Shown one piece after another: positions 25,308 through 34,424 of a stretch of DNA of 64,000 bases. The notes below the pieces were generated by a model. The model searched no databases. It worked only from the letters and a program-made list of their open reading frames with translations, and had not been told where the DNA came from. The position numbers and the translations under genes are program-made. How positions within the stretch are numbered: position 1 is the stretch's first letter; each line of letters begins with the position of its first letter. The DNA comes from Pleomorphovibrio marinus (GTDB lineage Bacteria; Bacteroidota; Bacteroidia; Cytophagales; Cyclobacteriaceae), in contig NZ_QCXY01000001.1 in NCBI RefSeq assembly GCF_003347495.1, positions 1,364,001 to 1,428,000 on the forward strand, in the 5' to 3' direction.

Positions 25308-28022
25308 TTGCGAACTATAAAATTCCTTATTATCCTACTCTTGTCCCTATTTTTAGGGGGAGTGGGGTTTTTTATATGGAAAAACGATTTTTTTTCCAGC
25401 AGGAGAGCCCCCATGGAATTAGTGGCTTCCAATGCCATTTTTGTATTGGAGACCGAAGCCCCTGTGAGTCTTTGGAATCAACTGGTAACTCAGCCTCTTT
25501 GGGAAAGGCTCTCGGACATTCATTCCTTGAAGACCCTGGAAAACCAATTAATCGTATTGGATAGCCTTGCCGGAAAAGGGGGGAATCTTGACAGGGCATT
25601 AAAAGGGCATGAGTTTTTGGTTTCTCTGCATCCGATAGGGAGAGGGGAGTTTGACTTTATCTTCACTATTGGGGCGAAAGAGGATAAGTTGAAAGAACTG
25701 ATTGGAAAGCTGGAGGAGGATGCCACTGGCAGGATAAGAAAAAGGACTTACAGTGGGACACGGTTGATGGAATATACATTAGAGGACGGAAGGGTTTTTT
25801 CCTACACTTTCGTGCACAATGTATTTTTAGGAAGTTATACCTCTTTCCTTGTGGAGGACGCGATACGGCTCTCCAAATCAACCGAGCTAAGTAGCTTTGT
25901 GGAGAAATACAATTTCTTGCTCAGCGCCAAAGAAAAATCTGGCTTGGGAATCTTGAGAATTGGTTCGGATGGTATCTCGACTTTTTTTGGGAGTGCCTCC
26001 TCCGAACCTATGAATGACTTTCAGGCCTTGATGCAGAAAAATCGCATGGCCGCTAATCTATCCCTTCATTTTGAGGATGGGCTGATCAGACTTAGTGGAT
26101 TGTTATTTGATGCCGAAAGTGGGAAACCGGTAAAGGGAACGACCGTTCTGGACCCAATGGACGATTTGAACCCCTATCTTAGTGGTAGGACAGCCTTAGC
26201 CGCAATTTATAACGTTAAGGACATTCGGGATATAGAGACTTTGATCCGTCCAGCTATTGCACAACGAAGCACCATCCAAGCTGATGTGGGGGAAAAATTG
26301 TGGGACCAAGGATTTTTTGAGTTTGTGGAGGGCAAGTTTGTAGTTATGAATATGGAAAGCAACCTGCATAGAGACAAGGATAAAATCCTTGTTTTAAAGG
26401 GTAGCGAAACCGATAAAGCCCTGTCCCAGTTAAAGGATTTCAGCTTTGAATTGGTGCAGGGAGACTCTGCCCAATGGGTAGTGGACGAGTATTTGAACAA
26501 TGAGATTTTTTTAATTGCTGCGGAGGAATTCCCTTCTCACCTGCTTAAATCCCAGATTGCCGGTTTCACCAATAGCTATGTTACCAAGGTGAAGGATATG
26601 CTGGTATTTGGAAACTCCATGCGTGCTATGAAGGATTATTTAGATGATCTTTATAACGACAATGTATGGGGTAAGTCCATCGTCAAGAGAAAGTACCTGG
26701 AGGCAGGCAAAAAGAACAGCTACTTCAGTCAATATTTTGATGTGAACCGACTATATGGAACCTTGCTTAGGGGAACCACCTCTAATTGGGAAGCATTGTT
26801 TCAGCGCTATGAACCCCAATTGAAGGCGATCCAATACGGTGCCATTCATTTTTATCTCAGTGAAGACGGCACCAAGGTGGATATAAGCCTCCACTACCAA
26901 CTAGAGCCCATACAGCAGAAAGCAGATATTAATCTGGCCATTTCCAAATCCGCTTCCTTCCCTAGGAGGTTGATTCACGGGCCCACACCAGTGGAAAATT
27001 TTAATGACCAAAGTACTGAATTTATTGTGCAGGATGATGAAAATGCCATTCACCTAGTCAATGGGGAGGGAGACCTGATTTTCAGTCAGTCCACCTCCGG
27101 TCCCATCGTAAGTCCTGTTTTTCAGATAGACTATTACAAGAACCAGAAACTTCAGATGGTCTTTGCCACCAAACAGGCGATATATGCCTTTGACAGGTTT
27201 GGGGAGCCTTTACCCAACTTCCCTATTCGCCTTCCTGATGAAAAACGCATAGCCTATTTGAATGTGGTGGATTATGACCTAAACAGGGAATATCGGATGT
27301 TTATAGGAGACGAAGAAGGGGACCTTTTTCTTTTTGACCAACACGGATCCCTTTTGGACGGCTGGGATCCCAACCGCACTACTGGTAGCCTAACTACCCG
27401 CCCCGCGCATCACCGGATTCCAGGTGTGGGTGATTTTATGGTATCCCTACACCGGAACGGGAATCTGGAACTCTTTAACCGCAAGGGTGAAAGGAGAATG
27501 GGAGGAAGCATACGGATAGGTGAGACCCTGAACACCTCTTATGGAATCAGTGACAGAGGAGGAGCTGCTTCCCAAATTGTGACAATCAACGAAAAGGGGG
27601 AACTAGTGAAGGTGAATTTTAAGGGGGAGCTTACCTACAGGAACCAATTGGTAAGGCCTGACAGAGAAACCCAATTCCACATAGTAAACAACCAAATGCA
27701 GGACCAGTTCCTGGTGGTGATCAAAGAATTTAATAAGATACAGGTGTTGGATCCTTCAGAACAGCTTCTTTTTGAAAAGGAAATATTTTCGGAGGAGTTG
27801 GATTTCCAATGGTTCAGCTTCGGTTCTGAAAAAAATGTTTTTGTAGTTATTGACAAGGTGCAGGAGTTTATTTTTTTATACGATCTGAAAGGAAAGCTTC
27901 TTAACTCTACCCCCCTGAATGGAAAAGAGGAGGTGAGTGTTGTTTACGATGTAGGTAGAAACGAGATGTTGATAGGGGTTGTTTTTGGCAACACCTTCAA
28001 GGAGTATAAGCTTCCTCTGTAG
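25308..28022 (+). CDS. Membrane-anchored protein with DUF3352-like and beta-propeller-like regions
   Basis: The 904-residue protein starts at a TTG (25308) preceded by AAAGGAAA; no in-frame ATG gives the N-terminal anchor (about residues 4-26). Residues about 35-550 resemble DUF3352-type proteins (paired alpha/beta repeats with VLETEAPVSLWNQL at the start). Residues about 570-900 look like a six- or seven-bladed propeller with recurrent strands such as IYAFDRFGEPLPNFPIRLPDE, LFLFDQHGSLLDGW and LELFNRKGERRMG. It probably faces the periplasm. Function unknown. It lies between the mdh terminator and mscS. Confidence 0.72.
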   Translation: MRTIKFLIILLLSLFLGGVGFFIWKNDFFSSRRAPMELVASNAIFVLETEAPVSLWNQLVTQPLWERLSDIHSLKTLENQLIVLDSLAGKGGNLDRALKGHEFLVSLHPIGRGEFDFIFTIGAKEDKLKELIGKLEEDATGRIRKRTYSGTRLMEYTLEDGRVFSYTFVHNVFLGSYTSFLVEDAIRLSKSTELSSFVEKYNFLLSAKEKSGLGILRIGSDGISTFFGSASSEPMNDFQALMQKNRMAANLSLHFEDGLIRLSGLLFDAESGKPVKGTTVLDPMDDLNPYLSGRTALAAIYNVKDIRDIETLIRPAIAQRSTIQADVGEKLWDQGFFEFVEGKFVVMNMESNLHRDKDKILVLKGSETDKALSQLKDFSFELVQGDSAQWVVDEYLNNEIFLIAAEEFPSHLLKSQIAGFTNSYVTKVKDMLVFGNSMRAMKDYLDDLYNDNVWGKSIVKRKYLEAGKKNSYFSQYFDVNRLYGTLLRGTTSNWEALFQRYEPQLKAIQYGAIHFYLSEDGTKVDISLHYQLEPIQQKADINLAISKSASFPRRLIHGPTPVENFNDQSTEFIVQDDENAIHLVNGEGDLIFSQSTSGPIVSPVFQIDYYKNQKLQMVFATKQAIYAFDRFGEPLPNFPIRLPDEKRIAYLNVVDYDLNREYRMFIGDEEGDLFLFDQHGSLLDGWDPNRTTGSLTTRPAHHRIPGVGDFMVSLHRNGNLELFNRKGERRMGGSIRIGETLNTSYGISDRGGAASQIVTINEKGELVKVNFKGELTYRNQLVRPDRETQFHIVNNQMQDQFLVVIKEFNKIQVLDPSEQLLFEKEIFSEELDFQWFSFGSEKNVFVVIDKVQEFIFLYDLKGKLLNSTPLNGKEEVSVVYDVGRNEMLIGVVFGNTFKEYKLPL

Positions 28023-28042
28023 GTGAAGGTCGATAAAAACCT

Positions 28043-28050
28043 TACCTTTG
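28043..28050 (+). promoter_or_regulatory. -7 element upstream of mscS-family gene
   Basis: TACCTTTG followed by CGC matches TAnnTTTG plus the GC often seen after it. It is 70 bp before the ATG. No clear -33 TTG lies upstream. Confidence 0.45.
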
Positions 28051-28119
28051 CGCTGTTTTTAATAGAGGCCCCACATAGGAGCCGAGCCCGATGTCAGAAA
28101 AGTGAATCAGAAGTAAGAA

Positions 28120-29805
28120 ATGCAAAAAGTTATAGTTTGGTTATCGAGTTGCCTTTTTATTTTAAATCTGGGTATAGGAAGCAGTATCGCCCAATCATTT
28201 GAGAGCGAACCTGGAATACCCCTGGACAGTACGGACTACAACAGTCTCAGCTCTCCCTATCATAGCACATTAACTTTTTTTTATAACCTTTCGGAAGAGC
28301 ATTATAACCCTGAAAAATCAGCAAGGACCCTAGACCTTTCCGGGCAGCCTACGGATAACGCTGTTAAACTAGCCATAAAGCTAAAGCAGGTATTTGACGG
28401 AAGAGGGATATATGTAAGGGTGAATGATATTCCCAATGAGCCGAACTATAGGGATACTCTAAGGAACAACCAGCAAAGGTATTACTTTGACACCCAAAGA
28501 CTACCAACCGTATTTTTAGAAAAGGTGGGTAATGAATGGAAGTTTTCGTCTTTTACCGTTTCCCAAATCAATGAACTGCATCAAGAAACCTTTCCCTTGG
28601 GGACTGATAAACTGCTGAATATATTGCCTAGGATAGGGACAGATGTTTATTTCGGCTTACATCTTTGGCAATTAGTTGGGTTGTTTTTGTTGTTGCTGCT
28701 AATATTTACCAGCCATAAACTGTTCACCTTTGTAGTGGACAGGGGGTTGCACTACATGTTGGTGAAATTTGGCTATGGCCATGTAGCTGAAAAATACTTG
28801 CTTCCCGTGGCTAGGATCACCAGTATCTATTTCATTGTGTTGCTGTTGGCTATTTTTATTAGGATACTTCAGTTACCCATCACAACAGTTTATTGGATTA
28901 CCCTGCTGCTTAATGCTGCCAGACCCTTTTTGGTGACCATCATTTTTTATAAGGTAGTGGATGTGTTATCGATTTATATGACTAAAATGGCTGAAAAAAC
29001 CCCATCTACCCTGGATGATCAGCTTGTGCCATTGGTAAGGAAGACCCTAAAGGCATTCGTCATTATTGTAGGGGTGTTATTTATTCTCAAGGATGGGCTT
29101 CAGGTAGATATAGTCCCCTTTCTAACCGGACTTTCCATTGGCGGTCTGGCCTTTGCACTTGCTGCCCAAGATACCATTAAAAATTTCTTCGGATCCCTTA
29201 TGATCTTTATTGATAAGCCGTTTCAGGTAGGAGACTGGATCACAAGTGGAGATGTAGACGGTACGGTGGAAGAGGTGGGATTCAGATCCACGAGGGTGAG
29301 GACATTCAGAAATTCACTGATGTATATCCCAAATGGGGTAATTGCAGACCGTACTATCGATAATCATGGTCTGAGGGCCTACAGGCGGTTTTCTACACAG
29401 ATTACTATCACCTATGACACCCCACCAGAATTGATAGAGGTCTTTGTGGATGGGCTCAGAAAGATCGTGCAGAACCATCCCAAAACCCGAAAGGATTTCT
29501 ACAATATTTATTTCAACAATCTGTCTTCCTATAGTCTGGACATCATGTTCTACGTGTTTTTCGAGGTGCCTACCTGGCCGGAGGAATTAAAGACTAGGGA
29601 AGATTTATTGCTTTCTATCGTGCGCTTGGCCAACGAACTAGGGGTCCGCTTTGCCTTCCCCACTCAAACCCTGCACATGGAAACTTTTCCAGAGAAAAAA
29701 GGACTGATGCCCATATATGGGGATGGAAAGGAAGAGTACCAGCAGAAGTTATCCCAGTTTATCAACAAGGAAATACATAAAGGGTCTGCTGGGCCAACCT
29801 CCTAA
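28120..29805 (+). CDS. MscS-family mechanosensitive channel
   Basis: This 561-residue inner-membrane protein has a signal peptide (1-24), a periplasmic domain of about 160 residues and several transmembrane helices. The MscS core includes the pore helix GLSIGGLAFALAAQDTIKNF, the beta-domain segment DWITSGDVDGTVEEVGFRSTRVR and the YIPNGVI motif. Channels of this class release solutes under hypo-osmotic stress. The extra N-terminal domain makes it larger than minimal MscS. It appears to be monocistronic. Confidence 0.92.
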   Translation: MQKVIVWLSSCLFILNLGIGSSIAQSFESEPGIPLDSTDYNSLSSPYHSTLTFFYNLSEEHYNPEKSARTLDLSGQPTDNAVKLAIKLKQVFDGRGIYVRVNDIPNEPNYRDTLRNNQQRYYFDTQRLPTVFLEKVGNEWKFSSFTVSQINELHQETFPLGTDKLLNILPRIGTDVYFGLHLWQLVGLFLLLLLIFTSHKLFTFVVDRGLHYMLVKFGYGHVAEKYLLPVARITSIYFIVLLLAIFIRILQLPITTVYWITLLLNAARPFLVTIIFYKVVDVLSIYMTKMAEKTPSTLDDQLVPLVRKTLKAFVIIVGVLFILKDGLQVDIVPFLTGLSIGGLAFALAAQDTIKNFFGSLMIFIDKPFQVGDWITSGDVDGTVEEVGFRSTRVRTFRNSLMYIPNGVIADRTIDNHGLRAYRRFSTQITITYDTPPELIEVFVDGLRKIVQNHPKTRKDFYNIYFNNLSSYSLDIMFYVFFEVPTWPEELKTREDLLLSIVRLANELGVRFAFPTQTLHMETFPEKKGLMPIYGDGKEEYQQKLSQFINKEIHKGSAGPTS

Positions 29806-29812
29806 AATAATA

Positions 29813-29854
29813 GATGCTGTCTCAACCTGCCTTGTCAGGGGGTGAGACAGCATC
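29813..29854. terminator. Hairpin between convergent mscS-family and Gfo/Idh/MocA genes
   Basis: GATGCTGTCTCA pairs perfectly with TGAGACAGCATC over 12 bp, with a further CCTG/CAGG pairing inside the loop. There is no long T-run on either side. It lies between the stops of two convergent genes, so it probably terminates both. Confidence 0.65.
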
Positions 29855-29866
29855 AGTAAAGGCTGG

Positions 29867-31000
29867 TTATAAGTCCACTTTTTGACCAGTATCTGCACTC
29901 TTTAGGATGGCTTCCACAATCCGAATATCCCTGAGGCCTTCCTCTCCTGGAACTTTAGGATCCTTGTTTTCCAAAATCGCCAAGGCATCGTTGTCCATTT
30001 GCATGGCCTGCTGCTTGGGCACTTCATAGGGATGGTTGATTTCCCCCAAGGGGCTTTCTCCCTTCACATTATTATAAGCCGAAAACGGTTCCATGTGTAA
30101 GGTGCCTTCCTCACATTCCACCTTGAGGAAATTTATGTTTTCAGCAAAGCTGGTTTTAATATCCGCGGTTACGCCTCCGGGGAACTCTAAAGTCGCTTCC
30201 ACCACATCGGCAAGCCCATCTTTGTAAACTTCAGGCCTTGTGGAAGTAGTAGTGGCAGACAAAACTGCTACTGGTTCCATATTGCTACCTAATCGGGCTC
30301 CCTGTATGGAGTACACCCCCATGTCATAGATGACGCCACCACCCATCTCTTTTTTCTGTTTCCAATGGTCGGTTCGGTTTTCCCGGTATCCTGCGGCACA
30401 TTCCACGCTCTTCACTGCCCCGAGTTTATTGTCCTTCATAATTTGACGGTATTCTTGCGTATTGGGCTCATGGTGCAGTCTATACCCGATAGTGAGCTGC
30501 ACGTTGTTTTTCTTGCAGGCATCGATCATGTTTTGACATTCCTGAGAGGTGACTGCCATAGGCTTTTCACACCATACATGCTTACCTGCATTTGCCGCCC
30601 TAATTGTGTATTCTTCATGCATAGAAGGGGGCAACACTACATAAATGACATCTATTTCATCGTTGTCTGCTATAGTATCGTAATTGTCATAGTTGTAAAT
30701 ATTGCCATCCGGTATGTCATATTTCTGCTTCCATTCTTCTGCCTTGGAAGGGGTGCCGGTGACGATTCCCGCCAAATAGCAATTTTCTGTCATTTGAAGC
30801 GCGGGGGCCAAGAGGTCGGTGCTGTAATAGCCTAAGCCTACTAGAGCCACTCCAATTTTATCCTTCTTTTTATCACTGTCTTCCCCTTCCTGTTCTCTTT
30901 GCTGGGGCGAACATGAGATTAAACTTGCTGGTGACAACACGGCCAGACCCCCGCCCAGAGCCAAGGATCTGAGGGCTTCTCTTCTGGAATTGTTTTTCAT
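29867..31000 (-). CDS. Tat-exported Gfo/Idh/MocA-family oxidoreductase lipoprotein
   Basis: The 377-residue protein begins with a twin-arginine signal (SRREALRSLALGGG, 5-18) followed by SLISC at residues 26-30, so it may be a Tat-exported lipoprotein lipidated at C30. The Rossmann domain has ALVGLGYYS (52-60), and the family EKP motif lies in CEKPMAV (144-150). Folded export with bound NAD(P) is the known logic for glucose-fructose-oxidoreductase-type enzymes. The substrate is probably a sugar or glycoside. It is monocistronic, about 8 kb from the sugar locus at 38.9-52.2 kb that holds a non-exported paralogue. Confidence 0.87.
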   Translation of the reverse strand: MKNNSRREALRSLALGGGLAVLSPASLISCSPQQREQEGEDSDKKKDKIGVALVGLGYYSTDLLAPALQMTENCYLAGIVTGTPSKAEEWKQKYDIPDGNIYNYDNYDTIADNDEIDVIYVVLPPSMHEEYTIRAANAGKHVWCEKPMAVTSQECQNMIDACKKNNVQLTIGYRLHHEPNTQEYRQIMKDNKLGAVKSVECAAGYRENRTDHWKQKKEMGGGVIYDMGVYSIQGARLGSNMEPVAVLSATTTSTRPEVYKDGLADVVEATLEFPGGVTADIKTSFAENINFLKVECEEGTLHMEPFSAYNNVKGESPLGEINHPYEVPKQQAMQMDNDALAILENKDPKVPGEEGLRDIRIVEAILKSADTGQKVDL

Positions 31001-31242
31001 TTGGTTTAACGGTTAGATGTTGGTGAATGAAATAATTTAATGAATTAAAATAGTCATATAGTTAATCAGGCAAGTGAATATAGGGAATAAATGGTTTTAA
31101 TTCAAAACGCCCCCTTGTATGCCCCTTATTTTAAAAATGGAATTGGCCAATAGGAGAAGTTTAGTACGTTGTCTGCTCTTTCTTTCGTGGAGTGTTTGTC
31201 GCAGGCTTTAAAAAAGCGTATTTTCGGCAAAAATTAAGAGGT

Positions 31243-32184
31243 ATGCCAACACCGGAATTGTCAGTGGTCGTAACGGTCTTTAATGAACAGGAAAATATTC
31301 AACCGCTATTGGAAGCGATTTATGCTGCCTTACAACATCTTGATTATGAACTTATCCTAGTAGACGATGGATCCACTGACGAAACTGTAAAGAGCGTAAA
31401 GGAACATGCAAACCACCGCACTACCTTGCTTATTTTCAATAAAAATTATGGGCAAACTACTGCTCTTTCGGCAGGAATAGACAAGGCTAAAGGAAGCTAT
31501 ATTGTTACCATGGATGGGGACTTGCAAAACGACCCTTCTGATATACCCATGATGCTGGAAAAGGCAAAGGTGGAGGACTGGGATGTGGTAGCGGGAAAAA
31601 GAGCCAAAAGGAAGGATGGATTTGTGCTGCGTAAACTTCCCAGTAAAATAGCCAATTGGGTGATTCGGCATAGTACCAGGGTTTATTTGACCGATTACGG
31701 CTGCAGCCTTCGGGTATATAAAGCTTCTATTGCTCAGAATTTGGGGTTATATGGAGAATTGCACCGCTTTATACCTGTTCTGGCCAAGCAGGAAGGGGCT
31801 AGGATGACAGAAGTTGCCGTCAAGCATCATCCAAGAATATATGGCACCTCCAAATACGGCCTCAGTAGGACATTTAAGGTAATGGCCGACCTTATTTTAA
31901 TGTTGTTTTTCCAGAAATATTTCCAGCGACCCATTCATATTTTTGGCACCTTGGGGCTACTATCTTTTTTTGGAGGGTTGTTGGTGAATATTTACCTATT
32001 GGCATTAAAAATCATGGGTGAAGATATCTGGGGAAGACCACTACTGCTGGTGGGATTTATCCTATTGCTGGGAGGCATACAACTTATTACTTCTGGAATT
32101 GTGGCCGAAATCATTGTCAGGACCTATTTTGAATCTCAGGGTAAGAAAACATACGCAATCAAAGAGGTTTTTCAGGGTGAATAA
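31243..32184 (+). CDS. GT2 glycosyltransferase, DPMS/GtrB-like
   Basis: From the ATG at 31243 (MPTPELSVVVTVFNEQEN), preceded by AAGAGG, the product is 313 residues. The catalytic GT-A domain has VDDGSTD (40-46) and DGDLQND (91-97), and two C-terminal transmembrane helices (about 230-300) anchor it. This architecture moves a sugar from a nucleotide donor to a polyprenyl phosphate or similar lipid. An in-frame GTG-type extension to 31192 adds an unlikely basic leader. Its last codons overlap the start of the next gene by 8 bp, so the pair is translationally coupled. Confidence 0.88.
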   Translation: MPTPELSVVVTVFNEQENIQPLLEAIYAALQHLDYELILVDDGSTDETVKSVKEHANHRTTLLIFNKNYGQTTALSAGIDKAKGSYIVTMDGDLQNDPSDIPMMLEKAKVEDWDVVAGKRAKRKDGFVLRKLPSKIANWVIRHSTRVYLTDYGCSLRVYKASIAQNLGLYGELHRFIPVLAKQEGARMTEVAVKHHPRIYGTSKYGLSRTFKVMADLILMLFFQKYFQRPIHIFGTLGLLSFFGGLLVNIYLLALKIMGEDIWGRPLLLVGFILLLGGIQLITSGIVAEIIVRTYFESQGKKTYAIKEVFQGE

Positions 32185-33055
32185 AAAACTGCTTAAACTT
32201 TTTGTAAAATTACTGCTCACCGGAGCAGCTCTTTACTTGGTGTTTAGCAAAATCGACGCTCAGGCTACATGGCTTGTGATCAAGGAAGCCCATAAAGGGT
32301 GGCTACTTTTGGCCTGGTTGCTTTTTGTGATTTCAAAGATTTTCTGTGCCTTTCGTCTCAATGTGTATTTTAGGGACATTGGCATAAATATCAGTCAACT
32401 AAAAAATATTAAGTTGTATGGGATTGGGATGTTTTATAACCTATTCCTCCCCGGAGGAATAGGGGGGGATGGATATAAAGTGTACCTGCTCAACAAAACC
32501 CACGATTCCTCAATAAAACAACTCCTGAATGCTGTTTTGCTAGACAGAGGGAACGGGCTTGCCGTATTGCTTTTCTTGCTTTTTGGCATAATGCTATTTC
32601 TAAATTTGGAATGGCCTTTACCAATTACTTTTGCTATGGCCGGAACTTTGGGGATGTTGGCCGTCCCCCCGGGCCTCTTTCTAGTAATGAGGCTGTTTTT
32701 TCCTAGCTTCATGGGTTCTATTTTATCCACTACCGGCTACTCCTTCCTGAATCAGGTAATACAATTGTTCAGTGCTTTTTTCATCCTACTGTCACTAGGC
32801 ATTCAGTCCCATTATCTTGAGTACTTGTTTGTTTTTTTACTGTCCAGTACGGTTTCCGTATTGCCACTTACCATAGGCGGAGTAGGAGCCAGGGAGCTGG
32901 TGTTTGTTTTTGCCCATGATTATGTGGGTATTGACAAAAATGCCGCAGTTGCCTTTAGCCTATTGTTTTTCGTCATTACAGCCTTTACCTCTTTTAGTGG
33001 TGCATTTTTACGATTTAGGGTTCAAAATGAAAAGGGTCAAGAGGCAAAAACCTAA
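32177..33055 (+). CDS. Flippase-like membrane protein (LPG-synthase TM / UPF0104 family)
   Basis: From the GTG at 32177 (read as MNKKLLKLFVKLLL) the product has 292 residues with about seven or eight transmembrane helices. It carries the family segments YGIGMFYNLFLPGGIGGDGYKVYLL and VLPLTIGGVGARELVFVF. Relatives include the membrane part of lysylphosphatidylglycerol synthase and AglD-like proteins, and a lipid-flipping role is often proposed. Coupling to the GT2 gene suggests the two glycosylate and move a lipid-linked sugar (inference). The frame is open further upstream, but that part lies inside the GT2 gene. Confidence 0.85.
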   Translation: MNKKLLKLFVKLLLTGAALYLVFSKIDAQATWLVIKEAHKGWLLLAWLLFVISKIFCAFRLNVYFRDIGINISQLKNIKLYGIGMFYNLFLPGGIGGDGYKVYLLNKTHDSSIKQLLNAVLLDRGNGLAVLLFLLFGIMLFLNLEWPLPITFAMAGTLGMLAVPPGLFLVMRLFFPSFMGSILSTTGYSFLNQVIQLFSAFFILLSLGIQSHYLEYLFVFLLSSTVSVLPLTIGGVGARELVFVFAHDYVGIDKNAAVAFSLLFFVITAFTSFSGAFLRFRVQNEKGQEAKT

Positions 33056-33084
33056 AACGGGAAAGGACAGTAATGTTGTGATCT

Positions 33085-33092
33085 TAGTTTTG
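33085..33092 (+). promoter_or_regulatory. Possible -7 element for the GluTR-like gene
   Basis: TAGTTTTG matches TAnnTTTG, 63 bp before the ATG at 33156 and 30 bp after the previous stop. No good -33 TTG is seen. Confidence 0.3.
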
Positions 33093-33155
33093 TTACCCCA
33101 TCCAGTTTAATCCATTGCTTCGTATATCCAGCCACATTAAAATACGAACTGTTTC

Positions 33156-34400
33156 ATGCATAACTTGCAATTGTACACTCTCCATTGGGAGGATTTCAAT
33201 AATGAGGTCTGGCCATTCCTGGGTTTTAATCCCAAGGAAATAGGGCGCCTAAATGACAAACTTTCCATACATCCAAAAATCAGGGAATGGCTATTGGTTT
33301 CCGGTGCGCAAGGAATGGCATTGTTGGTGGAGGGGCACCCGGCCACTTCGCATTTTGTGATGGGACAATTTGCCTTGGTAAAACAACAACCCAAAGCAGT
33401 GCTGAACAAGGTGCTCCAAATCAGGAATGGCCAAGAAGCCGTAAACTATTTTGGGGAATGGATGTGTGGGTTTCGTACTCCTTTACTTGGAGATAGCACT
33501 ATGATCAACTTACTCAAAAAGTCCTATCAAAATGCCTGCGACAATAATACGGTAGGCCCGTATATCCATAGGCTAGTACAAAGGCTATTTTCAACCCACA
33601 ATCAGATTCGAAAAAGAACCCCACTTCATCAGGGAAAAAACACCCTACCTGGTCTCGCTGTGGATCTATTAGAATCCTATTTGGAGCTGGCTACTTCGAG
33701 AAAAATAGCCATTATAGGATATGGAGAAAGGGGAAATGAAGTGCTTAGACACCTAAAGGGACTTCCCATTAAAGAAGTTGCCATCTTTTCAGACCTAAAA
33801 TGCAAAGGATCATTAGATGAAAAGCAAATTGGGTTTAAGGTGTCTAACTATGAGCTGGAAGACCTAAGGGACCAATTACCTTACTTTTCGCTTATTGTTA
33901 ACACGCTGAATGGGCCTCATCCTCTAGTCACTGGAAAGCTGTTTTCAGCTTCTTCCCATAAGTTCAGACTTGTTTTGGACCTTTCCTTTACTCACGGAGT
34001 GTCCCAGCAGGTAGGTCAACTACCAGAAACCTTGTTAATTTCAAGCACTCCTATGAGAGCTTTCCACCAGCTTCGGGATTTTCAGAAGCCGCCAGCTATG
34101 CGTATGGCAAAAGCCCTTTTGGCTGCTTGCATGGATAAATACCACCAATGGGAAGTGAACTACCAAGCAATGGGAGTGATCAGAGAATTCAAACAACATT
34201 TACTGGTGAATAAGGTGGAGCGGTGGAAAAGTCTTTGTCAAGACCACGAGTCAGAGGTGGAGGTGTACCCCGAAGAACATTTAATTCATATTCTGATCCA
34301 GGATTTACTAAAAAATTCCGTATTGAAAATCAAGTCCGCAAAAACCGAGCAAGAGAAACAAGCCTATATTGCTTTGATTGCACAGATGTATTTGAATTAA
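33156..34400 (+). CDS. Degenerate glutamyl-tRNA-reductase-like protein
   Basis: The 414-residue protein follows the GluTR (HemA) layout by eye. The N-terminal domain holds a counterpart of the STCNRTE catalytic motif, the linker LVQRLFSTHNQIRKRTPLHQG aligns with the MFQKSFSVAKRVRTET region of E. coli HemA, and an NAD(P)-type Rossmann segment KIAIIGYGERGNEVLRHL spans 183-200. A helical C-terminal dimerisation-like part ends the protein. The catalytic motif reads SGAQGMA (49-55), so the cysteine position is alanine (A51), and the LGEPQIL motif reads LGDSTMI. It therefore cannot use the normal thioester mechanism and is probably not HemA. Role unknown; it follows a GT2/flippase pair. Confidence 0.7.
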   Translation: MHNLQLYTLHWEDFNNEVWPFLGFNPKEIGRLNDKLSIHPKIREWLLVSGAQGMALLVEGHPATSHFVMGQFALVKQQPKAVLNKVLQIRNGQEAVNYFGEWMCGFRTPLLGDSTMINLLKKSYQNACDNNTVGPYIHRLVQRLFSTHNQIRKRTPLHQGKNTLPGLAVDLLESYLELATSRKIAIIGYGERGNEVLRHLKGLPIKEVAIFSDLKCKGSLDEKQIGFKVSNYELEDLRDQLPYFSLIVNTLNGPHPLVTGKLFSASSHKFRLVLDLSFTHGVSQQVGQLPETLLISSTPMRAFHQLRDFQKPPAMRMAKALLAACMDKYHQWEVNYQAMGVIREFKQHLLVNKVERWKSLCQDHESEVEVYPEEHLIHILIQDLLKNSVLKIKSAKTEQEKQAYIALIAQMYLN

Positions 34401-34424
34401 CCATGGCTGCAAGTAGATACTTTA

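Noticed and set aside
32018-32176. N-terminal extension of the flippase-like protein
   Set aside because: This stretch is the GT2 coding region in another frame. The family start fits the GTG at 32177.
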